Position numbers and translations under genes: made by a program. This document shows, in pieces, positions 1 to 9,892 of a stretch of DNA of 64,000 bases. Below the pieces are notes generated by a model that searched no databases, had not been told where the DNA came from, and worked only from the letters and a program-made list of their open reading frames with translations. The DNA comes from Norana najaformis. Its lineage: Eukaryota; Annelida; Clitellata; Crassiclitellata; Hormogastridae. The stretch lies in assembly GCA_964023275.1 (NCBI GenBank), contig OZ029918.1:13772355-13836354 (forward strand), given 5' to 3'. Positions within the stretch are counted from its first letter, which is position 1; each line of letters opens with the position of its first letter.

Positions 1-419
1 CCTCGCATCCGTGTGAGCATCCTGGCGTCTGTAGCTTAATCTAGGATCGCCTGCTCTATAGGACATTTTATAATAATTAAAATAAAGTAATTTATCTTTT
101 AGGCTCAAAAACTTACAAAAATTGCCAATGTTTTCAAATTACAATAGCCCCTTGTTTTAGATATGTACTTCATAGATATCTATGCTCATGCATTGTCCAA
201 GCTTTATATAGCACTATACTTTATTCAGCTATTAATGCAATTTCTTGAATCATTAGTTTATAAAATTTTATCAGCACAACACAGATACAGCGGCAGTAGC
301 TGTATGAAAACCGATTTAATCATATGCGCTAAATAAAATTAAAACTACTTAATGCCAAAATTACTACAGCTACAAAACGTCTAATATATGCCTAAGTTAC
401 ATAAGCACCTCTGTCATAC

Positions 420-660
420 AACGCAGCTGTTAAGTTCGCACTTTGGGTGTTATTTTATCTAATCTACGCTTATCTAAAGACCTCTATAGTGACGTTTTTT
501 TCATAATGTCGAAGGCATCAATCGATGATCACTTCAAGTCAAGATTGCAGTCAAAAGTCATAAACCATTCGAAAAGCCGGGTCGAATTCCAATAGGTCAG
601 AGATCTGTTCTCCCTATAGGCCTATCTTCACATCTCTTGAACAACTTCTCTTGAACCTTA
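420..660 (-). mobile_element. LINE 3'-end fragment
   Basis: This stretch resembles 23510-23720 (shared TCTAAAGAC, CTTCAAGTCAA, GAATTCCAAT and GGTCAGAGA blocks in the same order). Read on the minus strand it ends in a GTCGCTATAGAGGTCTTTAGA-like tail, close to the GCGCTATAGAAGT end of other LINE copies in the window. I take it as a decayed non-LTR 3' untranslated end. No coding capacity is visible. Confidence 0.4.
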
Positions 661-699
661 AGCCTTAGTTTAACTCCGAGATTGCTGAAGGTCGACGCT

Positions 700-950
700 G
701 ACGTAGCCAACCTGAACGCGCTTGGCGCTGCTCACGACTACCCTTCGTTCATCTGTGTTTTAAAGAACAGTGTAAAATTGTTCGTAACCTAGTTTCCAAG
801 GCCAGACACTCCCATCTCACAAATCTAATTCAGAAAACTCAGCAAGACTCTACATTTAAGCCAACCTCATATATTTACTCCATGGTGACTCCCAAAACTT
901 GTCTCAACGCGACCAGGTCTTCCGACTATCTAAATCCGACTACTTCGTGG
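700..950 (+). mobile_element. LINE linker fragment (endonuclease-RT region)
   Basis: An open + frame reads FKEQCKIVRNLVSKARHSHL and continues with a lysine/threonine-rich segment. This style is common between the endonuclease and reverse transcriptase domains of CR1/L2-type LINE ORF2 proteins. There are no catalytic motifs, so the assignment rests on resemblance only. Confidence 0.35.
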
Positions 951-968
951 GCAAGGACAGGTTTCGGC

Positions 969-1012
969 AGGCGTGCCCATAGACATCTTGAATGATGTCT
1001 ATGGGCATGCCT
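969..1012. repeat. 19-bp inverted repeat (hairpin)
   Basis: Arms 969-987 and 994-1012 pair at 18 of 19 positions around a 6-base loop (arm core GCCCATAGACATC). It sits 10 bases left of the first 235-bp direct repeat. Confidence 0.8.
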
Positions 1013-1021
1013 CTTGTCTCG

Positions 1022-1256
1022 CTGGACCTAAAATATAAATGTACACGGTTTTTTATAGCGACCGTAGACCTATGGCCTAGAACTCTTCCAGGAAACGTTC
1101 GCTCCCCAGAGTCTGTTTTGGCCTTCATATCTCGACTAAAATAGGCTAATCTCTTCCTGGACGCATTTCCCATGTAGGCTGTCTCTGTCTTTTGGGATTC
1201 CATTCTCGGCTTTTCGAACGGACTCACCCTAACATTTGGTTTGCACAACGAATCTG
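1022..1256. repeat. 235-bp direct repeat, copy A
   Basis: I could find no difference between this segment and 1980-2214. It begins CTGGACCTAAAATATAAATG and ends CACAACGAATCTG. Flanking sequence differs at both ends. Confidence 0.95.
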
Positions 1257-1259
1257 CTT

Positions 1260-1345
1260 AGTAGCAACCATCGGCTAATGCCTTGAGCATTATTACAGTG
1301 GCGCTATAGAAGTTCTCAGATTATTTTTTTTACCCGAGGTAGGTA
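1260..1345 (+). mobile_element. LINE 3'-end scrap
   Basis: It contains TTATTACAGTGGCGCTATAG then AAGTTCTCAGATTA. The same end is seen at 9405-9450 and 41310-41350. This GCGCTATA(G/A)AAGT terminus marks one LINE family of the window. Confidence 0.4.
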
Positions 1346-1441
1346 TAATCCCTTATTATTATCATTATTATGTACCAGTTGTAAGGGATTTTATCAAATA
1401 TCAGTAGCACTCTATTGCATTAATTGTGTTGTATAGTTTCG

Positions 1442-1442
<1 letters not shown>

Positions 1443-1512
<70 letters not shown>
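1443..1512. repeat. (ATT)n microsatellite
   Basis: About 23 uninterrupted TTA/ATT units. Confidence 0.97.
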
Positions 1513-1647
1513 GTGCTTTTTTCGGACGGAACGCTCCGGAACGGCGTTCCCGACCCTTTCTCCGGCTAATAAAAATAACATAGTTTTCAATAAAAGAATT
1601 GTAACTCCGCCACACCTTGTTTGGGGGAAGTGCCAGTCCCAAGCCTG

Positions 1648-1700
1648 GGTAAAGGAGGAGGGCGACGGCAACGGCCTTTGATGCCATAAGCTGTAGTTAA
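1648..1700. repeat. Dispersed repeat containing GGCCTTTGATGCC, copy 1
   Basis: It shares AAAGGAGG..GGCGACG..AACGGCCTTTGATGCCATAAG with 23737-23776 and 29315-29358, and in inverse orientation with 49930-49985. Part is translatable on the minus strand as MASKAVAVALLLYPGLGLAL, a reading partly kept at 49930. Confidence 0.7.
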
Positions 1701-1879
1701 ACTGAGGAACTACTAATAAAAGAATTGTGTTACTAAGTTATTGTAGTTATGTAATATAATGTAACTTATTTTAATTCAATTTCAGTGTTTACGACTTTAC
1801 ACAGTTTTCAGTGTTTATTGATTGATAAAAATAATGAAATTTAGCACAAATTCCATAATTGTGTAGCGAGCCGTCGCTA

Positions 1880-1979
1880 TAGCCCAGCACGGGTCTTGGC
1901 CCGGCACGGTTCGGCCCAGCACGGTTTAGCTCGGCACGGCTTGGCTCAGCACGGGTCTTGGCTGGGCACGGCTCTGGCT
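1880..1979. repeat. Degenerate left end of 16/17-bp minisatellite
   Basis: About six diverged units (CCCAGCACGGGTCTTGG-like) precede the second 235-bp repeat. They are more variable than the units to its right, as expected at an array edge. Confidence 0.8.
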
Positions 1980-2214
1980 CTGGACCTAAAATATAAATGT
2001 ACACGGTTTTTTATAGCGACCGTAGACCTATGGCCTAGAACTCTTCCAGGAAACGTTCGCTCCCCAGAGTCTGTTTTGGCCTTCATATCTCGACTAAAAT
2101 AGGCTAATCTCTTCCTGGACGCATTTCCCATGTAGGCTGTCTCTGTCTTTTGGGATTCCATTCTCGGCTTTTCGAACGGACTCACCCTAACATTTGGTTT
2201 GCACAACGAATCTG
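1980..2214. repeat. 235-bp direct repeat, copy B, inside the minisatellite
   Basis: It matches 1022-1256 without visible difference, and lies between the degenerate and regular parts of the GCTCAGCACGG array. Confidence 0.95.
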
Positions 2215-2876
2215 GCTCAGCACGGATCTTGGCTCAGCGCGGTCTTGGCTCAGCACGGTCTTGGCTCAGCACGGGTCTTGGCTCAGCACGGGTCTTGGCT
2301 CAGCACGGTCTTGGCTCAGCACGGTCTTGGCTCAGCACGGTCTTGGCTCAGCACGGGTCTTGGCTCAGCACGGGTCTTGGCTCAGCACGGTCTTGGCTCA
2401 GCACGGTCTTGGCTCAGCACGGTCTTGGCTCAGCACGGGTCTTGGCTCAGCACGGTCTTGGCTCAGCACGGTCTTGGCTCAGCACGGGTCTTGGCTCAGC
2501 ACGGGTCTTGGCTCAGCACGGTCTTGGCTCAGCACGGTCTTGGCTCAGCACGGTCTTGGCTCAGCACGGTCTTGGCTCAGCACGGGTCTTGGCTCAGCAC
2601 GGTCTTGGCTCAGCACGGGTCTTGGCTCAGCACGGGTCTTGGCTCAGCACGGTCTTGGCTCAGCACGGGTCTTGGCTCAGCACGGGTCTTGGCTCAGCAC
2701 GGTCTTGGCTCAGCACGGTCTTGGCTCAGCACGGGTCTTGGCTCAGCACGGTCTTGGCTCAGCACGGTCTTGGCTCAGCACGGTCTTGGCTCAGCACGGG
2801 TCTTGGCTCAGCACGGGTCTTGGCTCAGCACGGTCTTGGCTCAGCGCGGTCTTGGCTCAGCACGGTCTTGGCTGAG
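2215..2876. repeat. 16/17-bp minisatellite (GCTCAGCACGG(G)TCTTG)n
   Basis: About 40 near-identical units alternate irregularly between 16 nt (GCTCAGCACGGTCTTG) and 17 nt (one extra G). Because the length mix rotates the frame, all three + frames are open for well over 200 codons, giving repeats such as LAQHG, WLSTV and LGSAR. I regard these as a by-product of the repeat, not proteins. Confidence 0.97.
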
Positions 2877-2890
2877 GGATATATATAAAG

Positions 2891-3090
2891 AGCTACTGTG
2901 GGTTGTTTTGTGTGTCGTAGCCACTGTGGTGTGTTGGTGTCGTACCTACTGTGGTTTGTTGGTGTCGTAGCTACTGTGATTTGTTGGTGTCGCAGCTACT
3001 GTGGTTTGTGTGGCAGCTACTCTGGGTCGTTGTCGAGCAGCTGTAGTTTCTTGCCGAGTAGCCGTGAGTTGTCGTTGTTGCCGATGTTTG
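2891..3090. repeat. About 25-bp degenerate tandem repeat
   Basis: Roughly eight units around AGCTACTGTGGTTTGTTGGTGTCGT, decaying rightward. It follows directly on the minisatellite after a TATATATAAAG stretch at 2881-2890. Confidence 0.8.
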
Positions 3091-3347
3091 ATGACTTGTC
3101 GCAAACTGTTCGCGCTAATACAGAACGATTGATCTGCAAAGTTAATCGAAGTTGTCGTTTGAGTTGAGCAATAATAAATTCAAAGATTCACTTCGTTGTC
3201 CTTCATTTGAGAAGTAGAGGCAGCCTCCCGCTAGACTTAGGGGAGCCGAACCTGACGGACTTGCAGAATACTCGTCGACGGAAAAGACAGACCGCCGTTC
3301 GCCACAATTGTTCAGTTCCGGAACCTTTTTTTCTAGGAAAAAAGCAC

Positions 3348-3358
3348 TGATTATTATT

Positions 3359-3404
<46 letters not shown>

Positions 3405-3405
3405 C
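3348..3405. repeat. (ATC)n microsatellite
   Basis: About 19 ATC/ATT units. Confidence 0.95.
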
Positions 3406-3837
3406 CATAACCCATATCTTTTCAAATTTCCCCATGTATATTAATACAGCGTGTTCAAAAAATGGGCTGCCATCATCTCCCTTCAGAGTGACTTTCTGGA
3501 AAAGTTAACGCTTGTTCCGTGTTCTCTCTTAATTCTCTAAGAAATTTAATTGACTGATGTATAGTGTTGGATGCTCTTTGGTTATGATGGGGATGAGTAT
3601 GTCATTTTTGCTCGTAAACTCGCAACTTTTCCGATGATGTTCAATGCAACAAGTTTCAAGGTTACCACATAGATATGGGTGATTGGTGTGGATATCCTAT
3701 AGGTGCGTTGGTTAGTCGTATTGGTATGGTGTATTTTAATGCCTTAATGTCCAATACAGTAGGCCCCAGAGAATGTGAATATGGAACTAGAAAGTGTATA
3801 TGAATATGACGTATGTACAATCCAACCATTCTGTTCA

Positions 3838-3985
3838 ACCCGCTCCTCTTCTACTTTCCATTTGAATTCCACCATCATAACCGTCTATCGCTTCCCTCAT
3901 GACCATCTCTGCCAGGACGTTGAACAGATATGGTGAGATCACACAGCCCTGTCGAATTCTTTCTTGAAACAGTAGAGTCCAAAAA
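3838..3985 (-). mobile_element. LINE reverse transcriptase fragment
   Basis: The minus strand encodes RQGCVISPYLFNVLAEMVM, the RQGCxxSPxLFN block of non-LTR reverse transcriptases, for about 40 codons before a stop. No YADD block follows, so it is a short dead piece. Confidence 0.65.
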
Positions 3986-4051
3986 GCGGGTTGACGATAT
4001 GAATAGGATAGGGCCTAACCCATGTCTGTCATGGCCAGCCAGAACCTCTCA

Positions 4052-4215
4052 TGTGAGATCGTAATCGTAATCCCAAGATTTCTACAGCGCCCAACGAAAG
4101 CCGCGCCGCGGGGACCAGCTTATTCACAGGCGCTCAGTCAAAACAAAATCGATAGGCAAAAGGGTTCGGTTCCGGGTCAAGATCCAAGAGTCAGGCAGAT
4201 ACAATCAAAAGCCTT
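4052..4215 (-). mobile_element. CR1/L2-like LINE 3' end, copy 1
   Basis: A (CGTAAT)n tail on the + strand, i.e. (GATTAC)n at the 3' end of the minus-strand element, is followed by AAGATTTCTACAGCGCCCAA and GGACCAGCTTATTCACAGGC. Near-identical sequence recurs at 12236, 24127, 24424 and 25635. The copy is cut to its 3' untranslated region. Confidence 0.75.
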
Positions 4216-4539
4216 CTTAAAATACACAAAGAACATATAGAGGGGCTGCTGGTGCTCTCTAGCTTTCTGCATGATGATTCTAAGATTTATGACTTGATCT
4301 CATGTTCCCCTTCCTCTGAGAAATCAAGCTTATTCATCTGCCACTTCAGACTCCGTTTTCGTCCTAATCCTTTGCAGGATGATCTTCTGAATGATTTCAC
4401 TGGTATGCGAGATCAAGGCTTAGGTGTGCAGGACTAATTAATTGTGGCAACTAGCAGTAAGCGATAAGGTGATTTTATACGGGCCTACTCTGTGGAAAGC
4501 TCTTAAGGTACTCTGTTCTACGTACGTTACCAATTTGCC

Positions 4540-4616
4540 GACGTCATATAAGACGTTATATAAAACGTCGTTTGACGTCACACCCATATAATTTGTGAGA
4601 CACGGTAACCGATTGG
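4540..4616 (+). promoter_or_regulatory. Candidate promoter: CREs, TATA box, inverted CCAAT box
   Basis: GACGTCAT at 4540-4547 and a full palindromic CRE TGACGTCA at 4573-4580 flank a strong TATATAAAA at 4557-4565. ATTGG (reverse CCAAT) is at 4612-4616. Two further ACGT cores (AGACGTT, AACGTCG) lie in between. The nearest coding exon on this strand is the bZIP exon at 5733. CREB/ATF factors bind TGACGTCA, and ATF3-type genes are known to be CRE-regulated; the link here is inference. Confidence 0.5.
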
Positions 4617-4959
4617 TTGAAACTCTCGACTTGTAACGCGGCGAGCACAGGTTCTAGCTTCCCTGAGACTGTAACTGTATAGGGGCCTTGAGTGTTTCAC
4701 TCAGCGCCATCGATTGATGCTTATAGAGTAGCGCTTAATAAATGTAAAAATTATAATGCCCGAATAAGAGTTCCTGTTGGCTGGAACTCGTCGCAACTCT
4801 TCTGACCAATTTGTTGAAAGCTGCATACCACAGATTCTTATATTTATATAGCATATATGTGTCTATACCGAATTTCGAAGATTCCCTCGGTGATTTCGGA
4901 ACCGACCCAAAAAGCAAGCTTTTCAATGATTTCTATTTGTAACTAAGAATAGCGATCGC

Positions 4960-4973
4960 TGACGTGATCGTCA
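4960..4973. promoter_or_regulatory. CRE-like pair (TGACGTGATCGTCA)
   Basis: TGACGTGA followed by inverted CGTCA forms an imperfect palindrome of half-CREs, about 770 bp upstream of the bZIP start codon. Confidence 0.4.
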
Positions 4974-5730
4974 CGATGCACACAACTTCCTGTGGGGAAT
5001 TCAGCGACGTAATTTCCCTGACGGCTCGTTTATGAAATGCATTAAATTTTAATCGTCTGTGTTAATGAAACATTTGACATTATGTAGTTGTGCAAATAGT
5101 GTATTTTTCATGTTATGCACTGAGGCAAAACGTAAGGTTAGACGATAAAATCGCCATAATTACGGATGCGTTTTTTGGTTATATATTGCATCTTTAACTG
5201 TAACAGTATAACGTAGTTGCGCTTTTATTTTTATTAATTGATGTATTTTGTATTAAAAAGTTACATAAATTGAAATTTGATGACCACGATCTTGAAAAAT
5301 GTTGAGACAGAATATTTGTGATGATCTCGAACCTGATCCGAGACTCTTGTTTAATACTAGAATTATCTAGCGCTAACATAACCACAGTCTATTTATCAGG
5401 CAAATTACAGGTAATTCTTTTTGCTATCAGTTTTGCAGTACTACTGAATAAGTCTGCAGCATTTAAAATATACCTGTTGTCTTTATTAGCTATTGCCCTG
5501 CATACACAAGCCATTCATTAACGGATTGCTCGACAATAAAAAATCAAAAGCTCTTTATAGAGGTACTGTAATCATTTATTACATGTCTTTTTCAGGTTTA
5601 GCTCTCTGAAGTTCTATGCCTGAAGGATATTTGAACTGATGTAGGCTTACAGATACAATGGAAGAAATCTAAGAATTAAGATGCAAGTTATAACATCTGT
5701 TACTAAGAAATTTGATTTGTTTAGCAACAG

Positions 5731-5837
5731 AAATGAAAACAGAGCATGGAGCACAAGAGCGGCGGCGAGAGCTAAATCGCCTGGCAGCACAGAAGCTGAG
5801 GAACCGCCAGAAAGAACGTGCTCTTGTCATCCGCCAG
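5731..5837 (+). CDS. bZIP gene, basic-region exon
   Basis: Acceptor TTTGTTTAGCAACAG ends at 5730 (alternative at 5723). The donor is CAG|GTTTTT. From the ATG at 5733 the exon encodes 35 residues including QERRRELNRLAAQKLRNRQK. Purine at -3 gives a fair start context. The same reading is closed by TAA at 5691. Confidence 0.8.
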
Positions 5838-7962
5838 GTTTTTGTCTTGTTTCTTGTTCCTAATGTATTCATTTAATCTTTTATTATTTTAAATCTACAC
5901 CCCTAAACTATGTTCTGGTACCAGCAGACAGCTGTGTCATCAGAATACTCACAAATTTTCAGCTAATTGCACCAGCAGTTACAGATTAAAGTGCCAGACA
6001 TGTGTGTGAATACCATATAAAGCCGCTTTCTTTGACTGCATGGTCTAACTCGCCTCATTAGGAAAGAATCGGTGTGGCTTCATCAGCCTTATGCTAGAGG
6101 TGTCAAAATTTTATAAAAATTTTTATAAAGTACAACCCAGGTATCCATATCCTTTTTGAGTGCATCCCCAACAATTCATCACTCCATCACTGGATGAATA
6201 ATGTTACACTCTTCATCACTGGATGAATAATGTTGCTGTCTTATGCAAGTATTTTGGGGAGCAAAGGCAGGATCACTTGTGTAATTCTTAGGTACTGTGT
6301 GTTCATAAAATTTGGTTGAAATAAAACAGGTTTCTCTTTCAAAATTATTGGTTTGCAACACTTGTTAATGGTTTATTGAATATTTGTGATTGTGCCATTA
6401 TACTATTGATAATTCCACCCAAAGTAACCCCAGATACTATGTATAGAAAGATACTATATACAGCACCACAATTAAAACAAGTAACTTCATAAAGCGTAGT
6501 TTATATTTATGGGTTAGTTTAATTGACTTAGAGTATTTCGTGTAATTTGATAATATTCAATAATGCCATCATCATTGGAGAAAAACTGTATCAGCTATAC
6601 ACAGCACCAGTATCAACTACACTCAGCTGCCCAAGTATGCAACATTGGTGACTCGCTGCAGCTAGCTTGAAGTCCTGCATCAGGGCCATTCCGAGCAGTT
6701 GAACTTACCATGGCCGCAAATTCCCCATGCGTGATGAAAGGACCATACCTACATTCACTAGTAAGATCAACTGTGGTAATTGTGTCTCCCCCCCCACCTG
6801 CTGCAGCCGTCACCAGAATAGCCAGGTACTGATGAGTCTGTGGCGACTCAAGCCTGAGTTTAGCTGCTATATGGGTAGCAGTGATAACTGTGAAGTAACC
6901 CAGGCTGTCACCTGCTGGCTAATCGCACTTAACAAGTAATTTATAAAAACGGCTGGGTACTGGGTATTGGATTTGCAGCCTGGGTACCTCCCGAAGGTGG
7001 CATGCCCACATGCCTGCCTACTTGTGGTTAAAATAGTTACTTGCTCCTATTTGTATGGCATGGTGGTCTTTCATTTGTGTGTTTTTTCTTTAATCCAATT
7101 GCAGCTTAAGCAGTTATTATTTTTGTATATTTATAGTGCACATTTATCTAATGACAAAGTCATGTGTGAAGACTTCCTCAGCCTTTCCCATAATCAATAC
7201 TCTCCTAATTTGCAGGATAAATGCTTCACTTATCAGTCATTATGTTATGCCTTAAGGATCCCCGAGTCAATAAGGTGGCAAAATTAACATGCCAGTAGAC
7301 TTTTAAATAGGTTAATACTGTTTTTAGCAATGAAGACTTTTATACAGTTTGTTAATTTTCTCTTTCAGGAATATTTTAATGCACAAAGCAATAATACAAG
7401 ACTTGTGTATGAGAAGAAACAGCTTTTTAAAGAAAGGGAGACGTTAAGGATGAGCCTCGAAGCGCATATGCAATTTTGTCAACAGCAGAGGCCAAACCTC
7501 CTCATTGGAAGTCATGTTATATGCCTGACAAGTCCAACATCTGCGTTTTCCCAACCTATATTTATAACTAACATTGACCAAAGTACAAGTGGAGGGGTTA
7601 GCCTCGCCTCTTCTGAACATGGGTCACGGAATGGAGTAGATGATGCAGAAGCTTCTCATGACACTCACTCTAGTGTGGATGAGTGTCAGGAAGATGACAT
7701 CATCCATGATGACGACGATAATTTACAGACACTTGAGGTTGTAGTTAACGAGGAGAACACTGAAGGTGATATAGCAGCAACACTTGTTATTGCAGATGAT
7801 GTAGTCCGAAAAAATTCGATCGAGGTCACAGAAACTGATGAAAAATTAGTTGAATCAAATGAACTAACAGTTGCGAATGACAAAGGTGATGAACACGATT
7901 CCAGTTCACACGGCTGCATCCCTCTGATGGTACTTGACATGAATGATTCGTCAGAAACTTAG
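5731..7962 (+). CDS. bZIP transcription factor, BATF/ATF3/FOS group (whole gene)
   Basis: Two coding exons (5733-5837, 7369-7962) join in phase 0 to give about 232 residues. Residues 9-34 form the basic region, with invariant N15 and R23 eight residues apart and NRLAAQK like BATF. After the junction a zipper carries leucines at exon-2 residues 12, 19, 26 and 30, then H33 and C37; these L-L-L-L-H-C positions match ATF3/BATF spacing exactly. The intron falls 20 residues after the conserved Asn, which from memory is the family's position. The Cys/Ser that normally contacts DNA (N-x6-[CS]-R) is Leu22. The C-terminal ~155 residues are acidic and low in structure, perhaps an activation domain, and unlike the short BATF tail. 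The protein should act in the nucleus as a dimer. The N-terminus is uncertain: the ATG at 5733 sits just after a splice acceptor and an upstream coding exon could exist. Confidence 0.8.
7369..7962 (+). CDS. bZIP gene, zipper and C-terminal exon
   Basis: The acceptor is TCTCTTTCAG, and it joins at phase 0. It encodes the heptad segment EYFNAQSNNTRLVYEKKQLF and onward to HMQFC, then a Gln/Ser/Thr stretch, an Asp run (EDDIIHDDDD) and an acidic tail ending in NDSSET before TAG at 7960-7962. Confidence 0.85.
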   Translation, partial: EYFNAQSNNTRLVYEKKQLFKERETLRMSLEAHMQFCQQQRPNLLIGSHVICLTSPTSAFSQPIFITNIDQSTSGGVSLASSEHGSRNGVDDAEASHDTHSSVDECQEDDIIHDDDDNLQTLEVVVNEENTEGDIAATLVIADDVVRKNSIEVTETDEKLVESNELTVANDKGDEHDSSSHGCIPLMVLDMNDSSET

Positions 7963-9230
7963 TGACATATGGGAATTCTTTAGTGGCACAGAAGGCGTAG
8001 GTTCTTGACGTAAAGAAAGTAATGAATTACCAGGCACAAAGATCCTGAGATTGATGCAGTCTGTGTGATGAAAGTTGAACTTTCTTTCAGGTGTTTTGAC
8101 CTCTGAGCTTTATAGCCTGATGTTGAGCAGTTTTGAGTCATGTTGCATGTTTAATATCTGAAATCCATGAAGTCTTGGCTATGGTTTGTTCTTTGTGCTG
8201 CCATATACAGCAGTCTGTTTTGAACTTCCAAAGCACAGCATAGGAGATTTGTTGTGATTGACATGCCATGCTTCTACTGGTTGCTTGTTACTTTACCATG
8301 CATTGTGCAAGCCTTCCTTTCCTATATTCTGCAAGCAAGCAGTTGGGGGTCAAGTCTTGTTGATTGAACTGGGAGTGCAACCTTTATCTTTGAAGCAGTG
8401 CTGTGTATAAATATTTGATTCAGTTACATTACAAAGGACTAGCACCTATGTCTCACATGATCTTGGTGTATACTGAATGTGGTATATACAGTACGATACA
8501 TCTGGGTATCTGAACATTTAGTACAGTACCTCTTAGGACCTGTCAGAGTCCTAGTCATGTTGTTAGTGGATTTAGTACTGTGAGTTTGTCTTTATAGACT
8601 TGGAGCCTTTTGTTCTTGGATTAATGAAATGTAATGTAACAAAATTACATGTATATATAGAGGACCAGATAAAACCATTCTTGGCACAGTCAAATTTACA
8701 TCACAGTGGTTGTGTCTTGCTGCACAATGTTTCAGGTTGGCCTTTGATATTTAATGGATAAGGCATGCCTATTATTTTTATGTCACTGGTGTCAGCATGT
8801 ACTGTAACATGTGACATATCAGGCTCTGCATCATTACTGGTTGGAGTTCAAAGGTTTGTTCCAAGAGGGGTGGCAGGGACAAGTCTGATGAAACAAATGT
8901 ATTCAAAGTACAAGTCATCACAACACTGCATGTATTAATTATGCTTGTTCACACGCGTAACTCAAAGGCACCACATTATTCATTGCCACCACAGTTTTAC
9001 TGTTTTTTTTCAGTTTTGCTGTTTTTGAGGTAGAAATTATAATACTTGGATTTCGTGAGAGACTTGATGGCAGGTTGTGCTTGAAGATTTGCGGCATTAA
9101 TGCAGGATTTTTTTATCAGCACATTAAACAGTGAATTGTGGGAGAGATCCTGAGTGTACTAATCGTAAAAATTACTTCTAATTTTGTCTAAATATTGTTG
9201 TTCACAAATAAAAAAAATACTGTCAATATA
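7963..9230 (+). other. 3' untranslated region of the bZIP gene
   Basis: There is no further reading frame. AATAAA at 9207-9212 in an A-rich context is the likely polyadenylation signal. The extent is inferred. Confidence 0.5.
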
Positions 9231-9404
9231 TATATTTTTATAATGCACATTAAGTGAAACAGCACAGCTATCAGTGCATGCATGTGTACATGCACATGCG
9301 TTGTTATGCCTTACTTCTTGTCATAGCTTGACTTCTGGTTTCTCTGACTTGTTGGATTTCAGCTTTATCCTCTCTAACAGACTATGATTTTGACTGCGAA
9401 TTCA

Positions 9405-9450
9405 CTGAAGCAACCATCGATTATAGTAACAGTGCTATAGAAGTCAGTGG
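9405..9450 (+). mobile_element. LINE 3'-end scrap
   Basis: AGCAACCATCGATTATAGTA then CAGTGCTATAGAAGTCAGTG matches the terminus at 1260-1330. Confidence 0.35.
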
Positions 9451-9766
9451 ATTAGATTAAATTAAAAATGAGAATTAACTGAACACTTCTAATACCACTG
9501 CTATTTAATGAAACCGTTTTGTCTGGAGTACAAAATTACTGACGTTACAGAGAATTCTTGACAAAATTCGTATTGTAGCAAAAGGTTACAGAGTATTCAA
9601 GAAGGAACTGTGTATATAACACAAAACTGCCAACAGTTCCGAATGAACAAAAAAGCTTAAAATTGCTGATGCTTAAAGTACTTGAAAGTAAAATTTTTAG
9701 AACACAGCTTCCATGCGGTTTGGCCAAGATGAACCATGATCTTAGACATGAGTCATAATCCATGCT

Positions 9767-9892
9767 TTAGACGAGATTAATGATGCTCTTAGTGGAGACT
9801 GTGACTTGATCTCCAAGATCCTTCATTATAGGCAACGTGAAAACGATGTCATCCAGGATTTCTGAGTTTGGAACACTGATGAACACATGTAC
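9767..9892 (-). CDS. Two-domain barrel gene, exon 5 (C-terminus)
   Basis: Acceptor TGCTTTAG, then VHVFISVPNSEILDDIVFTL, PIMKDLGDQVTV and STKSIINLV, and a TAA stop at 9769-9767. There is no AATAAA just below the stop; ATTAAA (as TTTAAT) occurs near 9503. Confidence 0.85.
   Translation of the reverse strand, partial: VHVFISVPNSEILDDIVFTLPIMKDLGDQVTVSTKSIINLV

Noticed and set aside
2215-2876. CRISPR-like array
   Set aside because: Units are contiguous with no spacers, and the DNA is eukaryotic; it is a minisatellite.
2881-3176. LTR with TATATAAAG and AATAAA
   Set aside because: No TG...CA ends, primer binding site or second copy was found.
4735-4926. 63-codon minus frame near the CRE cluster
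   Set aside because: No family resemblance, no splice context, short.
5318-5410. Upstream coding exon of the bZIP gene
   Set aside because: Ends at a plausible donor, but its open frame does not connect in phase to the basic-region exon; at best it is untranslated.
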